From positions 1 to 64,000 of the forward strand of contig LNEC01000017.1 in assembly GCA_001464035.1 (NCBI GenBank): a stretch of 64,000 nt of DNA. Reading direction: 5' to 3'. The position numbers and the translations under genes are program-made. This document shows, piece after piece, positions 1 to 9,229 of the stretch (position 1 is the stretch's first letter; the number at the start of each line of letters is the position of its first letter). The notes beneath the pieces are model-generated. The model had not been told where the DNA came from. It saw nothing but the letters and a program-made list of their open reading frames with translations, and ran no database searches. Source of the DNA: Bradyrhizobiaceae bacterium Ga0074131. GTDB lineage: Bacteria > Pseudomonadota > Alphaproteobacteria > Rhizobiales > Xanthobacteraceae.

Positions 1-26
1 CCGCCGCCATTCGACGATCGGGTATC

Positions 27-740
27 TCAGCCCTGTTCAGTTCGAACGAAAGGTGGGATTAGCTTAACCGGGTGTCCATCAAACCGGCAGCAGCTCAGGG
101 CCAGCCAACCGAGCCGCGAATGAGGCCGCACCGTGTTGTAGTCGCGCCGCCAGTCTTCCAACGCCAGACGCGCTTGCATGAGTGAGGTGAACAGGGTCTC
201 GTTCAGGAACTCATCGCGCAAGCGCCCATTGAAGCTTTCGACGAAGGCGTTCTGCGTCGGCTTGCCCGGTGCGATATAGTGCCAACTGACTTGGGTTTGA
301 TCAGACCATCCCAGGATGGCGTTGCTGGTAAGTTCAGTCCCATTATCGCTTACGATCATCCTTGGCTTGCCGCGCAGCGTGATCAGCCGATCGAGTTCAC
401 GCGCAACCCGGCCACCGGAGAGCGAGGTATCCGCGACCGCCGCCAGGCACTCCCGAGTGCAGTCGTCGAAGATCGCCAGGATACGAAAGCGCCGGCCAGA
501 GGCCCGTTGGATCGGCGCACAATCGTACAAAAGCGCCTTCCTCCGCAACTTCGATCGCGCCGGGTAGCGCGCGCGCATGCTCTCCGGCATGACAATCGGC
601 ACATAACGAAGCGTGCATTGCAGCGCCGCCAAATCCGATGCCGAAAATGCCACGTTGAGAAATGGAACGACGCAGCGCCGTACTTTATCCAGCGCAGCAT
701 AGGCCGATCGATGAACTTCAGCTGAGGCCTGGAATTCCAC
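27..740 (-). pseudogene. IS3-family transposase (OrfB) remnant
   Basis: The 237-residue frame carries the C-terminal two thirds of an IS3-type integrase core. It contains IFDDCTREC, the second catalytic aspartate in SDNGTELTS and the catalytic glutamate in [11 protein letters not shown], followed by the usual [11 protein letters not shown] tail. The N-terminal part does not read like a normal OrfB: the expected W-x-x-D-F-x-x-D stretch with the first catalytic aspartate is replaced by LLYDCAPIQ, and no OrfA or HTH frame is visible upstream. It is therefore a decayed, probably inactive copy. It borders an accessory segment that also holds a second broken IS3 element, which fits repeated insertion here. 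Confidence 0.8.
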
Positions 741-895
741 CTTCTGTCCTATCGAGTGAGGATGTTGAGCCGTGGCAGTCAGTCCGCCTTAGAGAATTGG
801 CGAATTGCGCCTTTGGCTCAAGCCGCCCCACGAGCTGCTTGGTGACGGGGTTCGCGTTGCCGAATAATCCGAACGGCAACAGATGTAATAGCCAC

Positions 896-1345
896 CTATC
901 CTTTCGAAGGCGCCCTTCCGTCCCGCATGGCGCGAATTGTGCCAACGGGATATTCATCTTTAGTGACGACGACTGTTCGATACCGACCTCGTTCAACTTC
1001 GAGATATTGGTGTCCAGGGATGTTGGACTCAAATAGGCTGAGCAGCTTAGCCGCAATCGTTACGGCATCGCTTCGGGCGATGCGCCAAATACACTCCGAC
1101 TGGTTGGATCTGAGAATTTCGCTTTCTTCTCCAACGCTAGCACGCACGATAGTCAGTCTGCACCTCTCATCAGAAGCCATTTTGACACCGTCGCCGACCA
1201 CAAAGAAAGTCTCGGGCTCAGCGTTCTCAAGTTCGAGGAAGCTGTCCCGAAGTAAGCGGAGGCCAATGGCATCACAGGCCAGCACGAATGTCGGATCAGG
1301 CTCAAACTTGAAGCTTGGAACAAGGGCAATGAAGTTGGTTTCCAT
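896..1345 (-). CDS. Hypothetical protein, 149 aa (possible orphan immunity protein)
   Basis: The start is supported by an AGGAAA box six bases before the ATG. The protein is soluble-looking and acidic, with no signal peptide or membrane segment. Its second half has an alternation of short strands and helices (for example SDAVTIAAKLLSLFES then YRTVVVTKDEYPVG). I do not recognise a family with certainty. It lies downstream, in the same orientation, of a broken Rhs fragment with a candidate immunity gene, and next to a duplicated small gene. Orphan immunity genes accumulate in such places, so that role is a guess from context only. Confidence 0.5.
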   Translation of the reverse strand: METNFIALVPSFKFEPDPTFVLACDAIGLRLLRDSFLELENAEPETFFVVGDGVKMASDERCRLTIVRASVGEESEILRSNQSECIWRIARSDAVTIAAKLLSLFESNIPGHQYLEVERGRYRTVVVTKDEYPVGTIRAMRDGRAPSKG

Positions 1346-1452
1346 ATTTATTTCCTAGGCGGTAACTTACCAATCTGAATATTTTGCCACCGATCCGTAG
1401 GGAGCGTTCGCGAGACAATTGCGGGCCGGTCAACAGGTGTCCGCAGCAGCGG

Positions 1453-1933
1453 ATTGCGCTTTGCCAATCCTACGGGCTGGCGGAACCCTCCAACGGCCAC
1501 CGAGGAAGCGCAGCTCACCAGACACAACTCGGCGATCAATTCAGTTTGAACCTATCTTTGATAGCACGCGTGTCCTCGCCACGGAGTAGCCAAGCCTCGG
1601 CTCCAGTGGGCAAATAGCTGGTAAGTGCACGTATTTCATCGCCGCTCGAGGGATTTCTCCAAACAAACTCGTAGGCACGATCCTGACGTACGATCCGCTG
1701 CGGACCGCTAAATTCAGTAGGATCTAGTCTGTTCTCCGCGCACACATTCACGAATTGGACCTGAGCCAAATCGAGCGCACTGGCTTCACTGCTCAAGGCA
1801 AAGACCATAACTTCATAAGAGGCTATGGCAGCGATGACTGCAAATAGCCCTCCGAGAACCCAGGCAAATATGCGTATTGATCGTTTCATTTACCGGGAAT
1901 CCGTACTGGTGATATTCCGGTGATGCTGAAGCT
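1453..1933. repeat. Tandem duplication, copy 1 (diverged)
   Basis: This unit matches 2030-2514 across the whole 117-codon gene plus roughly 70 bases downstream of it (CCGAGGAAGC is shared) and about 40 bases upstream (GGAATCCGTACTGGTG is shared). Identity is visibly high but imperfect, so this is an older duplication rather than an assembly artefact. The repeat ends are approximate because they were judged by eye. Confidence 0.7.
1536..1889 (-). CDS. Small membrane-anchored hypothetical protein, paralog A
   Basis: The 117-residue protein begins MKRSIRIFAWVLGG and has one N-terminal hydrophobic segment (about residues 8-33). A polar domain of about 80 residues follows, containing DRAYEFVWRNPSSGDEI and ending in RAIKDRFKLN. 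It is a close paralog of the gene at 2117-2470 and of the same length. The topology suggests a type II or lipid-anchor-like protein with its main domain in the periplasm. I do not recognise the family. The duplication and Rhs neighbourhood make an immunity role conceivable, but nothing in the sequence proves it. Confidence 0.6.
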   Translation of the reverse strand: MKRSIRIFAWVLGGLFAVIAAIASYEVMVFALSSEASALDLAQVQFVNVCAENRLDPTEFSGPQRIVRQDRAYEFVWRNPSSGDEIRALTSYLPTGAEAWLLRGEDTRAIKDRFKLN

Positions 1934-2029
1934 AATGCACATGATTCTTCGGGGAGTTCATGAGATGATCAAAAGACTTGTTAGCGGGTGAGGTTAAACG
2001 ATAGGTATCATGTCAGCTAGAGCGGCCGA

Positions 2030-2514
2030 TTACGTTTGCTAATCCCCTTACAGGCTGGTGGATCTCTCTCCAAAGGCCGCCGAGGAAGCACAGGCCACCC
2101 GCCGCCAACTTGGTACTCAATTTAGCTTGAATCTATCTTTGATGGCACGGATGTCCTCGCCGCGAACGAGCCAAGCTTCGGCTCCCGCGGGCAAATAGCC
2201 CACCAGAGCGCCTATTTCATCTCCGTTAGATGGATTTTTCCAAACAAACTCGTAGGCCCGATCTTGACGTTTGATCCGCTTCGGATCGCCAAATTCGGTG
2301 GGATTTAATCCGTTCCTCGTACACTCCTTCACGAACTCGACCTTAGCCACATCTAGCGCACGAGCTTCACTACTGAAGGCAAAAATCATGATTTCATAAA
2401 GAGCTATGGCGGAAATGATGGCAAATAGCCCTCCGAGTGCCCATGCGAATATTCGCAATAGTCGTTTCATGTACCAGGAATCCGTACTGGTGCTATTCTA
2501 ATGATGTCGAAGCC
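2030..2514. repeat. Tandem duplication, copy 2 (diverged)
   Basis: This is the partner of the unit at 1453-1933, with the same gene, the same flanking blocks and the same orientation. The upstream end stops about where the left inverted repeat of the neighbouring IS3 element begins (2522), so the IS may have truncated or moved this copy. Confidence 0.7.
2117..2470 (-). CDS. Small membrane-anchored hypothetical protein, paralog B
   Basis: This 117-residue protein (MKRLLRIFAWALGG...) is collinear with the product of 1536-1889 without gaps. It has the same N-terminal hydrophobic segment and the same C-terminal RAIKDRFKLN. Substitutions are scattered and mostly conservative, and the frame is intact in both copies, which suggests that selection has kept both. 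Paralog B sits directly beside the IS3 element at 2522-3460. The function is unknown. Confidence 0.6.
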   Translation of the reverse strand: MKRLLRIFAWALGGLFAIISAIALYEIMIFAFSSEARALDVAKVEFVKECTRNGLNPTEFGDPKRIKRQDRAYEFVWKNPSNGDEIGALVGYLPAGAEAWLVRGEDIRAIKDRFKLN

Positions 2515-2521
2515 TGTCCAC

Positions 2522-3460
2522 TGACCTGCCCGGTTTCTTCGGACCAGGGTTTTCTTGAGTCTGCCCGTCATGCCGGTCTCACCGCGAGACCGGCTGATTG
2601 AGAGTGCCCCGTCGTCTCGGCGGGAGCAATGGGCCGGGCTGCGGAGACGCCACATATCGCAGCAGGCCGGCCCATTGCGGGCCACGTGCGCTGACGCTTG
2701 GGCTGAGGCATGATCTCACCGCGCGCCAGTCTCGCCGCATACTCCGTTGGCGTCAGGTTGCCCAGAGACGAATGCGGCCGATCTTCGTTGAAGTGCGTTC
2801 GCCATCTTCCGATCATCACGCGCGCCTCCTCCCGGCTGCGGAACCACTCGATGCTCAGGCACTCGTCGCGGAACTTGCCGTTGAAGCTTTCGCACGTGCC
2901 GTTCTGCCACGGCTTGCCCGGTTCGATCAGGCCGGTCCGGATGCCTTCATCCGTGATCCACTTGAGCAGCGCGAGCGATACGAACTCCGGGCCATTGTCC
3001 GAACGCAGAACGTCGGGTGGTCCTCGCTCCGAGACAAGGCGAGCAAGGGGTGTCGATCACACGACGCGAGCGGATTGATCCGGCGACGTCGATCGCCAGG
3101 CACTCGCGCGTGCCCTCATCGACCACCGTCAGACACTTGATCTGTTGGCCGGTCGCAACGTGGTCGAACACGAAGTCGTAGGACCACACCTTGTTGGCAA
3201 CCACGGGCCTTTCCACACGGTCGCGCGCAGGGCCGCTGATACGTTTGCGCGGCCGTTTGCGGGGGCGTTGCAGCCCATGCTTGCGCCAGAGCCGATGCAT
3301 CCGCCCGGCGCTCAGCTCAAACCCGTCGCGCTGCAGATAGATCCGGATACGACGGTATCCGAAACGATTGTAATCGCTCGCCCACCTGATCATCTGCTCG
3401 ACCACGGGAGCGGTCCGTCCTGGTCTTTAATCCCCGGTCCGAAAAGTCGGGGGCAGGTCA
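2522..3460 (-). mobile_element. IS3-family element, internally deleted, with inverted ends
   Basis: The left end TGACCTGCCCGGTTTCTTCG and the right end (reverse complement starting TGACCTGCCCCCGACTTTTC) are imperfect terminal inverted repeats of the IS3 type. The element is only about 940 bp, whereas intact IS3 elements are usually about 1.2-1.5 kb. OrfA and the N-terminus of OrfB are missing near the right end, so this looks like a deletion derivative. It can probably move only with a transposase supplied in trans, if at all. Confidence 0.75.
2568..3405 (-). pseudogene. IS3-family transposase OrfB, frameshifted
   Basis: The frame from 3405 down to about 3040 encodes the HTH_21-like start (FGYRRIRIYLQRDG) and the first catalytic aspartate in VWSYDFVFDH. 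After a frameshift near 3040, the second motif (SDNGPEF, about 3000-2985) and the third (CESFNGKFRDE, about 2890-2870) appear in other frames. A last piece ends with HFNEDRPHSSLGNLTPTEYA near 2740. All three DDE residues survive but not in one frame, so no full transposase can be made without recoding. Confidence 0.8.
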
Positions 3461-3577
3461 GCCGTAGCTGGGTCGAATCCTGAAGAGTGGCCTGGTCGCA
3501 GTCGAATAACTTTTGGAAAGCTCAGGGACACTCAATCCATATCAACGCTCCTACGGTGGACCGCTAAGTTGGAAAAT

Positions 3578-4135
3578 TCATTTCAGATTTCGGCTTCGCT
3601 CTTGAGCTAAAGCCATTTTTTTCGCTTCCGAAGGAGAGAGTTGAGATTCTATTTTCCCATAGAGACTTGCGGCTGTAGCGTAATCTCCATTCCGAAAGGC
3701 TTCCTCAGCCTTTGGCCGTATCTGGCTCGCCAATACCTCACAAGCGTAATTTTCTGCCCACGCCTTACGCCGGTGCATTAGCGCCTTGAATACAAATCTA
3801 TTGCCTGAGATTTCGTCTTGCGCGTAGATTTTTATCAAGTCGGCCAAGCGCGCGAGTGCGTCCAGCAACTCCGCTCGATTTTTTGCGGTGTGATCTCTAT
3901 ATTCATCGCCTAGGCGCTGATCTGCGAGCCTGATGATTTCGGACGTTGAGTATTTCTCACTACCGTATCCGATCTGAAATCCAACCTCGTATGATTGCGG
4001 ATCACGAAAAACTTCCGCTTCCAACTCGCCCTTGCGATACCTTACGACAGCTGGTGACGTTGACGCGAGAGTGAAGCCCGCGTCGCTCAAGAAAGCGAAC
4101 GCATTGGAGGCCGCCTCAGCAAAATCTAGCCTCAT
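3578..4135 (-). CDS. Candidate immunity protein for the adjacent Rhs tip
   Basis: The 185-residue soluble protein starts 28 bases after the stop of the Rhs C-terminal fragment (4164) and runs in the same direction. That is the standard layout of a polymorphic toxin and its immunity gene. The N-terminal half (about residues 1-75) has an alpha/beta pattern with YEVGFQIGYGSEKYS. The C-terminal part (about 130-180) looks like a single TPR-like helical hairpin (AEEAFRNGDYATAASLYGKI). No family was recognised with certainty; the immunity role is inferred from position. Confidence 0.6.
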   Translation of the reverse strand: MRLDFAEAASNAFAFLSDAGFTLASTSPAVVRYRKGELEAEVFRDPQSYEVGFQIGYGSEKYSTSEIIRLADQRLGDEYRDHTAKNRAELLDALARLADLIKIYAQDEISGNRFVFKALMHRRKAWAENYACEVLASQIRPKAEEAFRNGDYATAASLYGKIESQLSPSEAKKMALAQERSRNLK

Positions 4136-4163
4136 GCTTCACACATAAGATGATTGCTCTAAC

Positions 4164-5437
4164 CTACGGCTTCGGTGGATGCCAGTAGTAGGTTTGAGGG
4201 TCAAAAGTCCAGCCACGATCCCTCAGCAGGTTCCGCTCAGCGTTCAGGAACTTTCCTGCAGTATCTCCTGGCGAGGCATCCCGAATCGGAGCCCCCCGAG
4301 ACATTTCTTGCCGCAGCACCCCTGAATTCTGGGTCCAATTTGCTCTCGGACTGCCCCGATTGGGAAGACGGTGAAGGAGCGATTGTTCTCCGGCTCTAAG
4401 TGCTTGAAGATCCTTAACCCGGCCGATAACCGTTGTCCCGACCGATCTGGCAGCGGCCCCCACTCGAGCGCTAGCCCCGGCCGCCATTACGCCAAGCAAC
4501 GCATCGCCAAATGACGCTACTCCGAATGTGGCGGCAGTACCGAGATTGCCCTCCTAGTAGGCTTGCTCTGCTAGACCGTAATAATGCGTGCCGGGAACCA
4601 CACCGACCACACCTTGCAATACTCTTTGGCCTATCGAAGGAGATGTCGATGCCGGGACACCAGTCGACGGCGGCGGCACAGCCGATGAAACGGGTGTCGC
4701 CGGAACCAAAGAGCCTGGAGGAGCTATGATCCCGGGATCGAAAGTTGGCGCGATTGTGGGCGTTGGTGCTGGGTTGAAGAAGCTAGGCGGTAGGTTAGGC
4801 AGAGAAATCGGAACGTCCGGGAACACGGTTGGACTTGGCAACGGCGAGTATCCCGAACCTCCCGGATTTATACTACCGGACCCATACCCAGATCCCCACT
4901 GGCACCGCAGCCGTAGCAGATCGGGTCCGGTCCCCATACAGTGATCGCCGGCAAAGGCTGAAAATCCGCGAAGCCGGTAGGATCGGTAAACTTGAGAGGC
5001 CGATTATTGACGTAGGAGTAGCGATTCCAATTCTGAGCATTCATCGCTTTGGGAACGGTGGGATCGGCACTCGTCATCCGCGCCAGCAAGGGATCATAGA
5101 CTCGGCCATTGCGATGAACGGGCCCTGCGACCGACAGCTCTTCCTCGCCAGTGAAGCCGCGGGTGCTCTGGCTGGTAATGCTGCCGGTGGGATCGTCGGC
5201 CCCATTTGGGAAGCGCCGCTTGCCCCAGGCGTCGAAGGACAATCGCTCCACCACCACACCGCTCTCATTGGTGATAGCCGAGACCGAGCCGATATGATCG
5301 GTGTGGAAATAACGTGTCGAGACGGTCTGCGCGGCGACCTCGGTGACGCGCAGGCCGGCCTGGACGTTGCCGATCGAGAGACAGTCGTTCCACCGCGCGG
5401 CGCCGGTGCCGACGCCCTGCGCAATGCTCGCCGGCAT
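4164..5437 (-). pseudogene. Rhs/YD-repeat protein C-terminal fragment with toxin tip
   Basis: The frame from 5437 to about 4900 encodes the classic Rhs-associated core: YFHTDHIGSVSAITN, then RGFTGEE, GRVYDPLLARMTSADP and NRYSYVNNRPLKFTDPTG. The reading frame shifts near 4870-4937 into a proline-rich linker. An in-frame TAG at 4554-4556 interrupts it, and the same frame then continues to 4164, ending FDPQTYYWHPPKP. An intact Rhs protein exceeds 1000 residues; here only the last 400 or so remain, and the 5' side stops just before the hairpin at 5450. The variable tip after the core would be the toxin domain, but I cannot name its activity. Confidence 0.8.
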
Positions 5438-5449
5438 GTTGTACGAAGC

Positions 5450-5475
5450 AACGGCGGGGTAACAACCCCGCCGTT
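5450..5475 (-). terminator. Hairpin, probable terminator of the 207-aa gene
   Basis: A perfect 10-bp stem (AACGGCGGGG and CCCCGCCGTT) encloses a 6-base loop, 40 bases after the stop of the gene at 5517-6140. No strong T-run follows on the minus strand, so termination efficiency is uncertain. The Rhs fragment begins immediately beyond it. Confidence 0.6.
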
Positions 5476-5516
5476 GGCGATATCAACCGCCAGATATCAG
5501 CCGCTATCGGCCTGCT

Positions 5517-6140
5517 TCACATCCCGATGTCGACCATGCTCGGCAGATGCGCCAGTGGCAGCGCCGCGGCGCCGACGATGGTGGCGACCATCCGCATCAG
5601 GGTGTGGTTGCCGCGGCGCCTGCCCCGCATCTGGCTGGCGAGCCACTGCAGCACGGCGATGTCGACGCCGTTGGCCTGGGTCGGCGCCCAGCTCTCGATG
5701 GCGGTGTCCGGCGACAGCGCGACGGTGCGCGGCGGCACCGCAAGGCCGGAGGCCGACGCCGCATGGTGCACCACCGCCTTGGCCAGCAGATCGTCGAACG
5801 CGCCGGCGTCGCTGCGCTCGGCGGCGACGTCGTTGATCTCGAACAGCGCTTCGGCTTCGGCGCGGCTGACCGGCTGATGCTCGACGGCGGACGCGGTCAG
5901 GATGCGCGCGCACCAGGCGGCGTCGTCGGCATCCAGCGCGCGGGAAAAATGAATCCGGCCTTTGGTGGTGGGGCCCTCGCCGGTGATGACGCCGTCGCGC
6001 ACGACGGTGAGGGCAAGGGCTGCGGTATCGCGGCAGGAAATTCTGGACGGCTCGAAGGCGCCGATACGGTCGGCAAGCATTCCGGCAGAGGCAGTCATGG
6101 GTACACTTCTCATTTTCTTGTTCTGGTTCAGCATTTTCAT
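5517..6140 (-). CDS. Conserved-looking hypothetical protein, 207 aa
   Basis: The protein has alanine-rich, helix-prone sequence and a weakly hydrophobic C-terminal stretch (RMVATIVGAAALPLAHLP). No signal peptide, motif or fold was recognised. Codon use is GC-rich like the housekeeping genes and unlike the accessory segment to its left. Several in-frame ATGs lie close together (6140, 6113, 6098); the longest is given, but the start at 6098 (MTASAGMLADRI) is equally plausible. It stands alone, divergent from the peroxiredoxin gene. Confidence 0.6.
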   Translation of the reverse strand: MKMLNQNKKMRSVPMTASAGMLADRIGAFEPSRISCRDTAALALTVVRDGVITGEGPTTKGRIHFSRALDADDAAWCARILTASAVEHQPVSRAEAEALFEINDVAAERSDAGAFDDLLAKAVVHHAASASGLAVPPRTVALSPDTAIESWAPTQANGVDIAVLQWLASQMRGRRRGNHTLMRMVATIVGAAALPLAHLPSMVDIGM

Positions 6141-6474
6141 GCCGGCGTAAACGAGTGGTTAACGAATCGAAAACCGGGTCGCGGGTTTTTTAGATGGTTG
6201 CCGATTAGTCGCTGTGAGCTCCCTCACGGTTCGGGGCCATCTCAGCCCAGCCGGGCGTGTTGGGCGCTATAAACGGCAATATCGGGGCGGTCCGGACGCC
6301 TGCGACGGGGTGGTCCTTTCGCCGCAAAGGCGCCGACGCCAGGAAGATGCTACGGGTTCCCCGGCGTGGAGAAGTATCTTCCCTTTTGCCGCGCCCCCGT
6401 TCACTTAAGCCGCGCTGCCCGGTATACTGGAAAATACGAATTCACCTGCAGCTTGAATGACATGAGGTCGGAAA
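6141..6474. other. Divergent intergenic region, no gene seen
   Basis: These 334 bases separate the divergent 207-aa gene and the peroxiredoxin gene and must hold both promoters. No convincing ORF, RNA gene or strong sigma-70 box was recognised. A purine-rich GAGGTCGGAAA box directly precedes the peroxiredoxin ATG. Confidence 0.5.
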
Positions 6475-7134
6475 ATGGCACTCCAGATTGGCGCCTTGGC
6501 GCCGGATTTCGAAGCTGACACCACCGAGGGAAGAATCAGATTCCACGAATGGATCGGCAGCAGCTGGGCGCTGCTGTTCTCGCATCCGAAGGATTTCACG
6601 CCGGTCTGCACCACGGAGCTCGGCGTGCTGGCCAGGCTGAAGCCGGAATTCGACAAGCGCGGCGTCAAGCTGATGGGGCTCAGCGTCGATCCCGTCGACA
6701 AGCACGCGCAATGGTCCGAAGACATCCGGGAAACCCAGGGTACCGCGCCAAATTATCCGATGATCGGCGATACCGACTTCAACGTCTCGAAACTCTACGA
6801 CATGTTGCCGGCCTCGACGTCGGGCGATCCCGCGACGCGAACCGCGGCCGACAACCAGACGGTGCGCAACGTCTTCATCATCGGGCCGGACAAGAAGATC
6901 AAGCTGGTGCTGGTCTATCCGATGACCACCGGGCGCAATTTTCAGGAAATCCTGCGTGTGATCGATTCGCTGCAGATGACTGCGAAGCATCGCGTCGCGA
7001 CGCCGGCCGACTGGCAACAGGGCGACGACGTGATCATCGCAGGCTCCGTCACCGACGACGAGGCCAAGAGCATCTATCCGCAGGGCTGGAAATCGCCGAA
7101 ACCCTATATCCGGATCGTGCCGCAGCCGAAATAG
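6475..7134 (+). CDS. Peroxiredoxin, 1-Cys (Prx6) type
   Basis: This 219-residue cytoplasmic peroxidase would reduce hydrogen peroxide and organic hydroperoxides. The active-site motif FTPVCTTELG, with the peroxidatic cysteine near residue 47, follows SHPKD. The long C-terminal extension after residue 160 (including QGDDVIIAGSV) is typical of the Prx6 subfamily rather than of 2-Cys AhpC. No resolving cysteine is visible near the C-terminus. The gene is monocistronic by position. An oxidant-defence role beside a photosynthesis cluster is plausible but not specific. Confidence 0.93.
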   Translation: MALQIGALAPDFEADTTEGRIRFHEWIGSSWALLFSHPKDFTPVCTTELGVLARLKPEFDKRGVKLMGLSVDPVDKHAQWSEDIRETQGTAPNYPMIGDTDFNVSKLYDMLPASTSGDPATRTAADNQTVRNVFIIGPDKKIKLVLVYPMTTGRNFQEILRVIDSLQMTAKHRVATPADWQQGDDVIIAGSVTDDEAKSIYPQGWKSPKPYIRIVPQPK

Positions 7135-7186
7135 CCGGCGATGAACAACCCCGCGGCAAGCGGATTCATCGCGTCCCCTAGTCGCG

Positions 7187-7588
7187 CTAGCCGGGAGGCG
7201 CGAGCCGGTTGGCGATCAGCAGACCGGCGGTCGAACATACCGCGGTAACAAACGACCCCCAGGCCACGTCAACAATGACCACAGGCCAGGTCCAGTGCTT
7301 TAGCAGCGCCAGTGACGTCAGTTCGAAAGTCGCGTAGCAGAAGAAGCCAAACAACGCGCCATAGAGCAAAGTGGGTTGCCAGGTTGCGCCAGCCGTGCCG
7401 CTGACGAAAATCAGGATTCCCACCACATAAAGCAGGTAGAACAGGATCGCGGGCGCGAACCTGATCTCACCCAGCATGTCGCCGACCTGCGACGTGAAGA
7501 ACCCCTTGGCGACAATGCCGAGAAAGAGAAAATCGATCGGGACCATGACGATCAGGGTCGCGAGATACAGAATGAGATAGCGGTTCAC
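7187..7588 (-). CDS. DUF2177 family membrane protein
   Basis: The start is taken at a GTG (7588) preceded by GGAGG, giving 133 residues. The longer upstream frame is a poor-quality extension that overlaps the photolyase start region. Four hydrophobic segments are visible, beginning at residues of about 4, 45, 72 and 105, together with family-like stretches such as DFLFLGIVAKGFF and LLYGALFGFFCYATFELTSL. The function of DUF2177 proteins is unknown. The gene is divergent from the photolyase gene, and DUF2177 genes are often found near photolyase or stress genes. Confidence 0.8.
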   Translation of the reverse strand: MNRYLILYLATLIVMVPIDFLFLGIVAKGFFTSQVGDMLGEIRFAPAILFYLLYVVGILIFVSGTAGATWQPTLLYGALFGFFCYATFELTSLALLKHWTWPVVIVDVAWGSFVTAVCSTAGLLIANRLAPPG

Positions 7589-7702
7589 GCACAGCCTCCA
7601 GCGCCCCTCGGCGCATCCTGATTCGTAGTACGTTTCGGGGCCGCTAAAGTTGCAATGCGTCTTCGCGCGGACCCAAATCGCGCCTCTGGAGTTGACCACC
7701 TG

Positions 7703-9157
7703 ATGGCCGGCCAATCGGTTTCTCCCCACATCGTCTGGTTTCGCGACGATCTCCGTCTCTCGGACCACCCTGCCCTGCATGCCGCCTCAAGCACCGGCGC
7801 GCCGGTGGTCTGCGTTTATGTCCTCGACGAAACCAACGGCGCGCAGCTGCGTCCGCTTGGCGGAGCGGCGCGCTGGTGGCTGGCGCAGTCGCTGCGGGCC
7901 CTGCAGGCCAGCCTGATATCGGTTGGCTCCACCCTGGTGCTGCGGCGGGGGCCCGCGGCAAAGGTGATTGCCGCCCTGGCGCGCGAGACCGGCGCCGAGG
8001 CGGTGTTGTGGAACGAGATCGCGCAGGCGCCGCATCGGGCCATCTCCGAACAGGTCGCTGCAGCCCTGCAGGCGATCGGTGTTCGCTCGCAAGACTTTCC
8101 CGGCGATCTGTTGGCCGCTCCCCTTTCCATCCGCTCCAAGGAGGGACGGGGATTGCGGGTCTTCACGCCGTTCTGGCGACGGGTGCAATCGTCGGGCGAT
8201 CCGCCAAAGCCATTACCGGCTCCAACGACGCTCGGGCCGACACCGGACACAGCGGGCGACAGGCTTGAGACGTGGCGCCTCGAACCCGTGCGTCCCGACT
8301 GGGCCGGCGGTCTGCGCCAGAGCTGGAAACCGGGCGAGATATCGGCGCGGGCACGCCTCAACGCTTTCCTTGAAACCGGTGTGGCAGGCTATTCCAGCGG
8401 GCGCGACAGGCCCGATCGCGACGGCACATCTGGATTGTCGCCGCATCTGCGCTTTGGCGAGATCAGCCCGCGGCAGGTCTGGCACGCCGCGCGCTTTGCC
8501 GCTGCCGGACGGCCTGCTGTTGCAGGCGACATTGACAAGTTCCTGAGCGAGGTGGGCTGGCGCGAATTCTGCCGGCATCTGCTGTTCGACGTGCCTGACC
8601 TCGCCGATCGCAACTTGCAGCCCGCCTTCGACGCGTTTCCCTGGAAGCGCGACGCCAAGGCGCTGGACGCGTGGCAGCGCGGTCTGACCGGCTTCCCCAT
8701 CGTCGATGCCGGGATGCGTCAGCTCTGGCATACCGGCACCATGCACAACAGGGTGCGAATGGTGACGGCCTCGTTCCTGGTCAAGCATCTCTTGATCGAC
8801 TGGCGCGAGGGCGAGAAGTGGTTCTGGGACACGCTGGTCGATGCTGACGCCGGCAGCAATCCCGCCAACTGGCAATGGGTGGCCGGCTGCGGCGCCGACG
8901 CCGCTCCCTATTTCCGCGTGTTCAATCCGATCCTGCAGGGCGAAAAGTTCGATCCCGATGGTACATATGTCCGGCGCTGGGTGCCGGAACTGGCGCAATT
9001 GCCGGCGGGCCTGATCCACCAGCCATGGAGTGCCACGCCGCTTGAACTGAAAGGTGCGGGCGTGGAGCTTGGCACGACCTATCCAGCGCCGGTCATCGAT
9101 CACAGAAGAGGGCGCGAGCGCGCGCTCGAAGCCTATGCGAAAGTCCGCCGCAGTTGA
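7703..9157 (+). CDS. phrB: Deoxyribodipyrimidine photolyase (class I CPD)
   Basis: This 484-residue flavoprotein would use near-UV/blue light to split cyclobutane pyrimidine dimers in DNA. The N-terminal Rossmann-like antenna domain begins at [17 protein letters not shown]. The FAD-binding domain holds [38 protein letters not shown] and the highly conserved segment from [16 protein letters not shown] through MHNRVRM to [20 protein letters not shown]. An upstream in-frame ATG at 7655 exists, but the homology begins just after the ATG at 7703. A light-driven repair enzyme fits a light-exposed lifestyle. Confidence 0.93.
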   Translation: MAGQSVSPHIVWFRDDLRLSDHPALHAASSTGAPVVCVYVLDETNGAQLRPLGGAARWWLAQSLRALQASLISVGSTLVLRRGPAAKVIAALARETGAEAVLWNEIAQAPHRAISEQVAAALQAIGVRSQDFPGDLLAAPLSIRSKEGRGLRVFTPFWRRVQSSGDPPKPLPAPTTLGPTPDTAGDRLETWRLEPVRPDWAGGLRQSWKPGEISARARLNAFLETGVAGYSSGRDRPDRDGTSGLSPHLRFGEISPRQVWHAARFAAAGRPAVAGDIDKFLSEVGWREFCRHLLFDVPDLADRNLQPAFDAFPWKRDAKALDAWQRGLTGFPIVDAGMRQLWHTGTMHNRVRMVTASFLVKHLLIDWREGEKWFWDTLVDADAGSNPANWQWVAGCGADAAPYFRVFNPILQGEKFDPDGTYVRRWVPELAQLPAGLIHQPWSATPLELKGAGVELGTTYPAPVIDHRRGRERALEAYAKVRRS

Positions 9158-9229
9158 GCAGGTCGCGGCGCGTGCTTTACGCGTTCTCGCGGCGCCGAAG
9201 ACAACGAAGCTGTTTTGAGGCGCGCGCCG

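Noticed and set aside
718..1056. 112-codon minus-strand frame between the IS remnant and the 149-aa gene
   Set aside because: Overlaps the 149-aa gene, no ribosome site, unstructured translation.
3470..3485. GGTCGAATCC resembling the tRNA-Arg T-arm as a possible att repeat
   Set aside because: Only about 10 bases match and it lies inside the IS flank; expected by chance in 64 kb.
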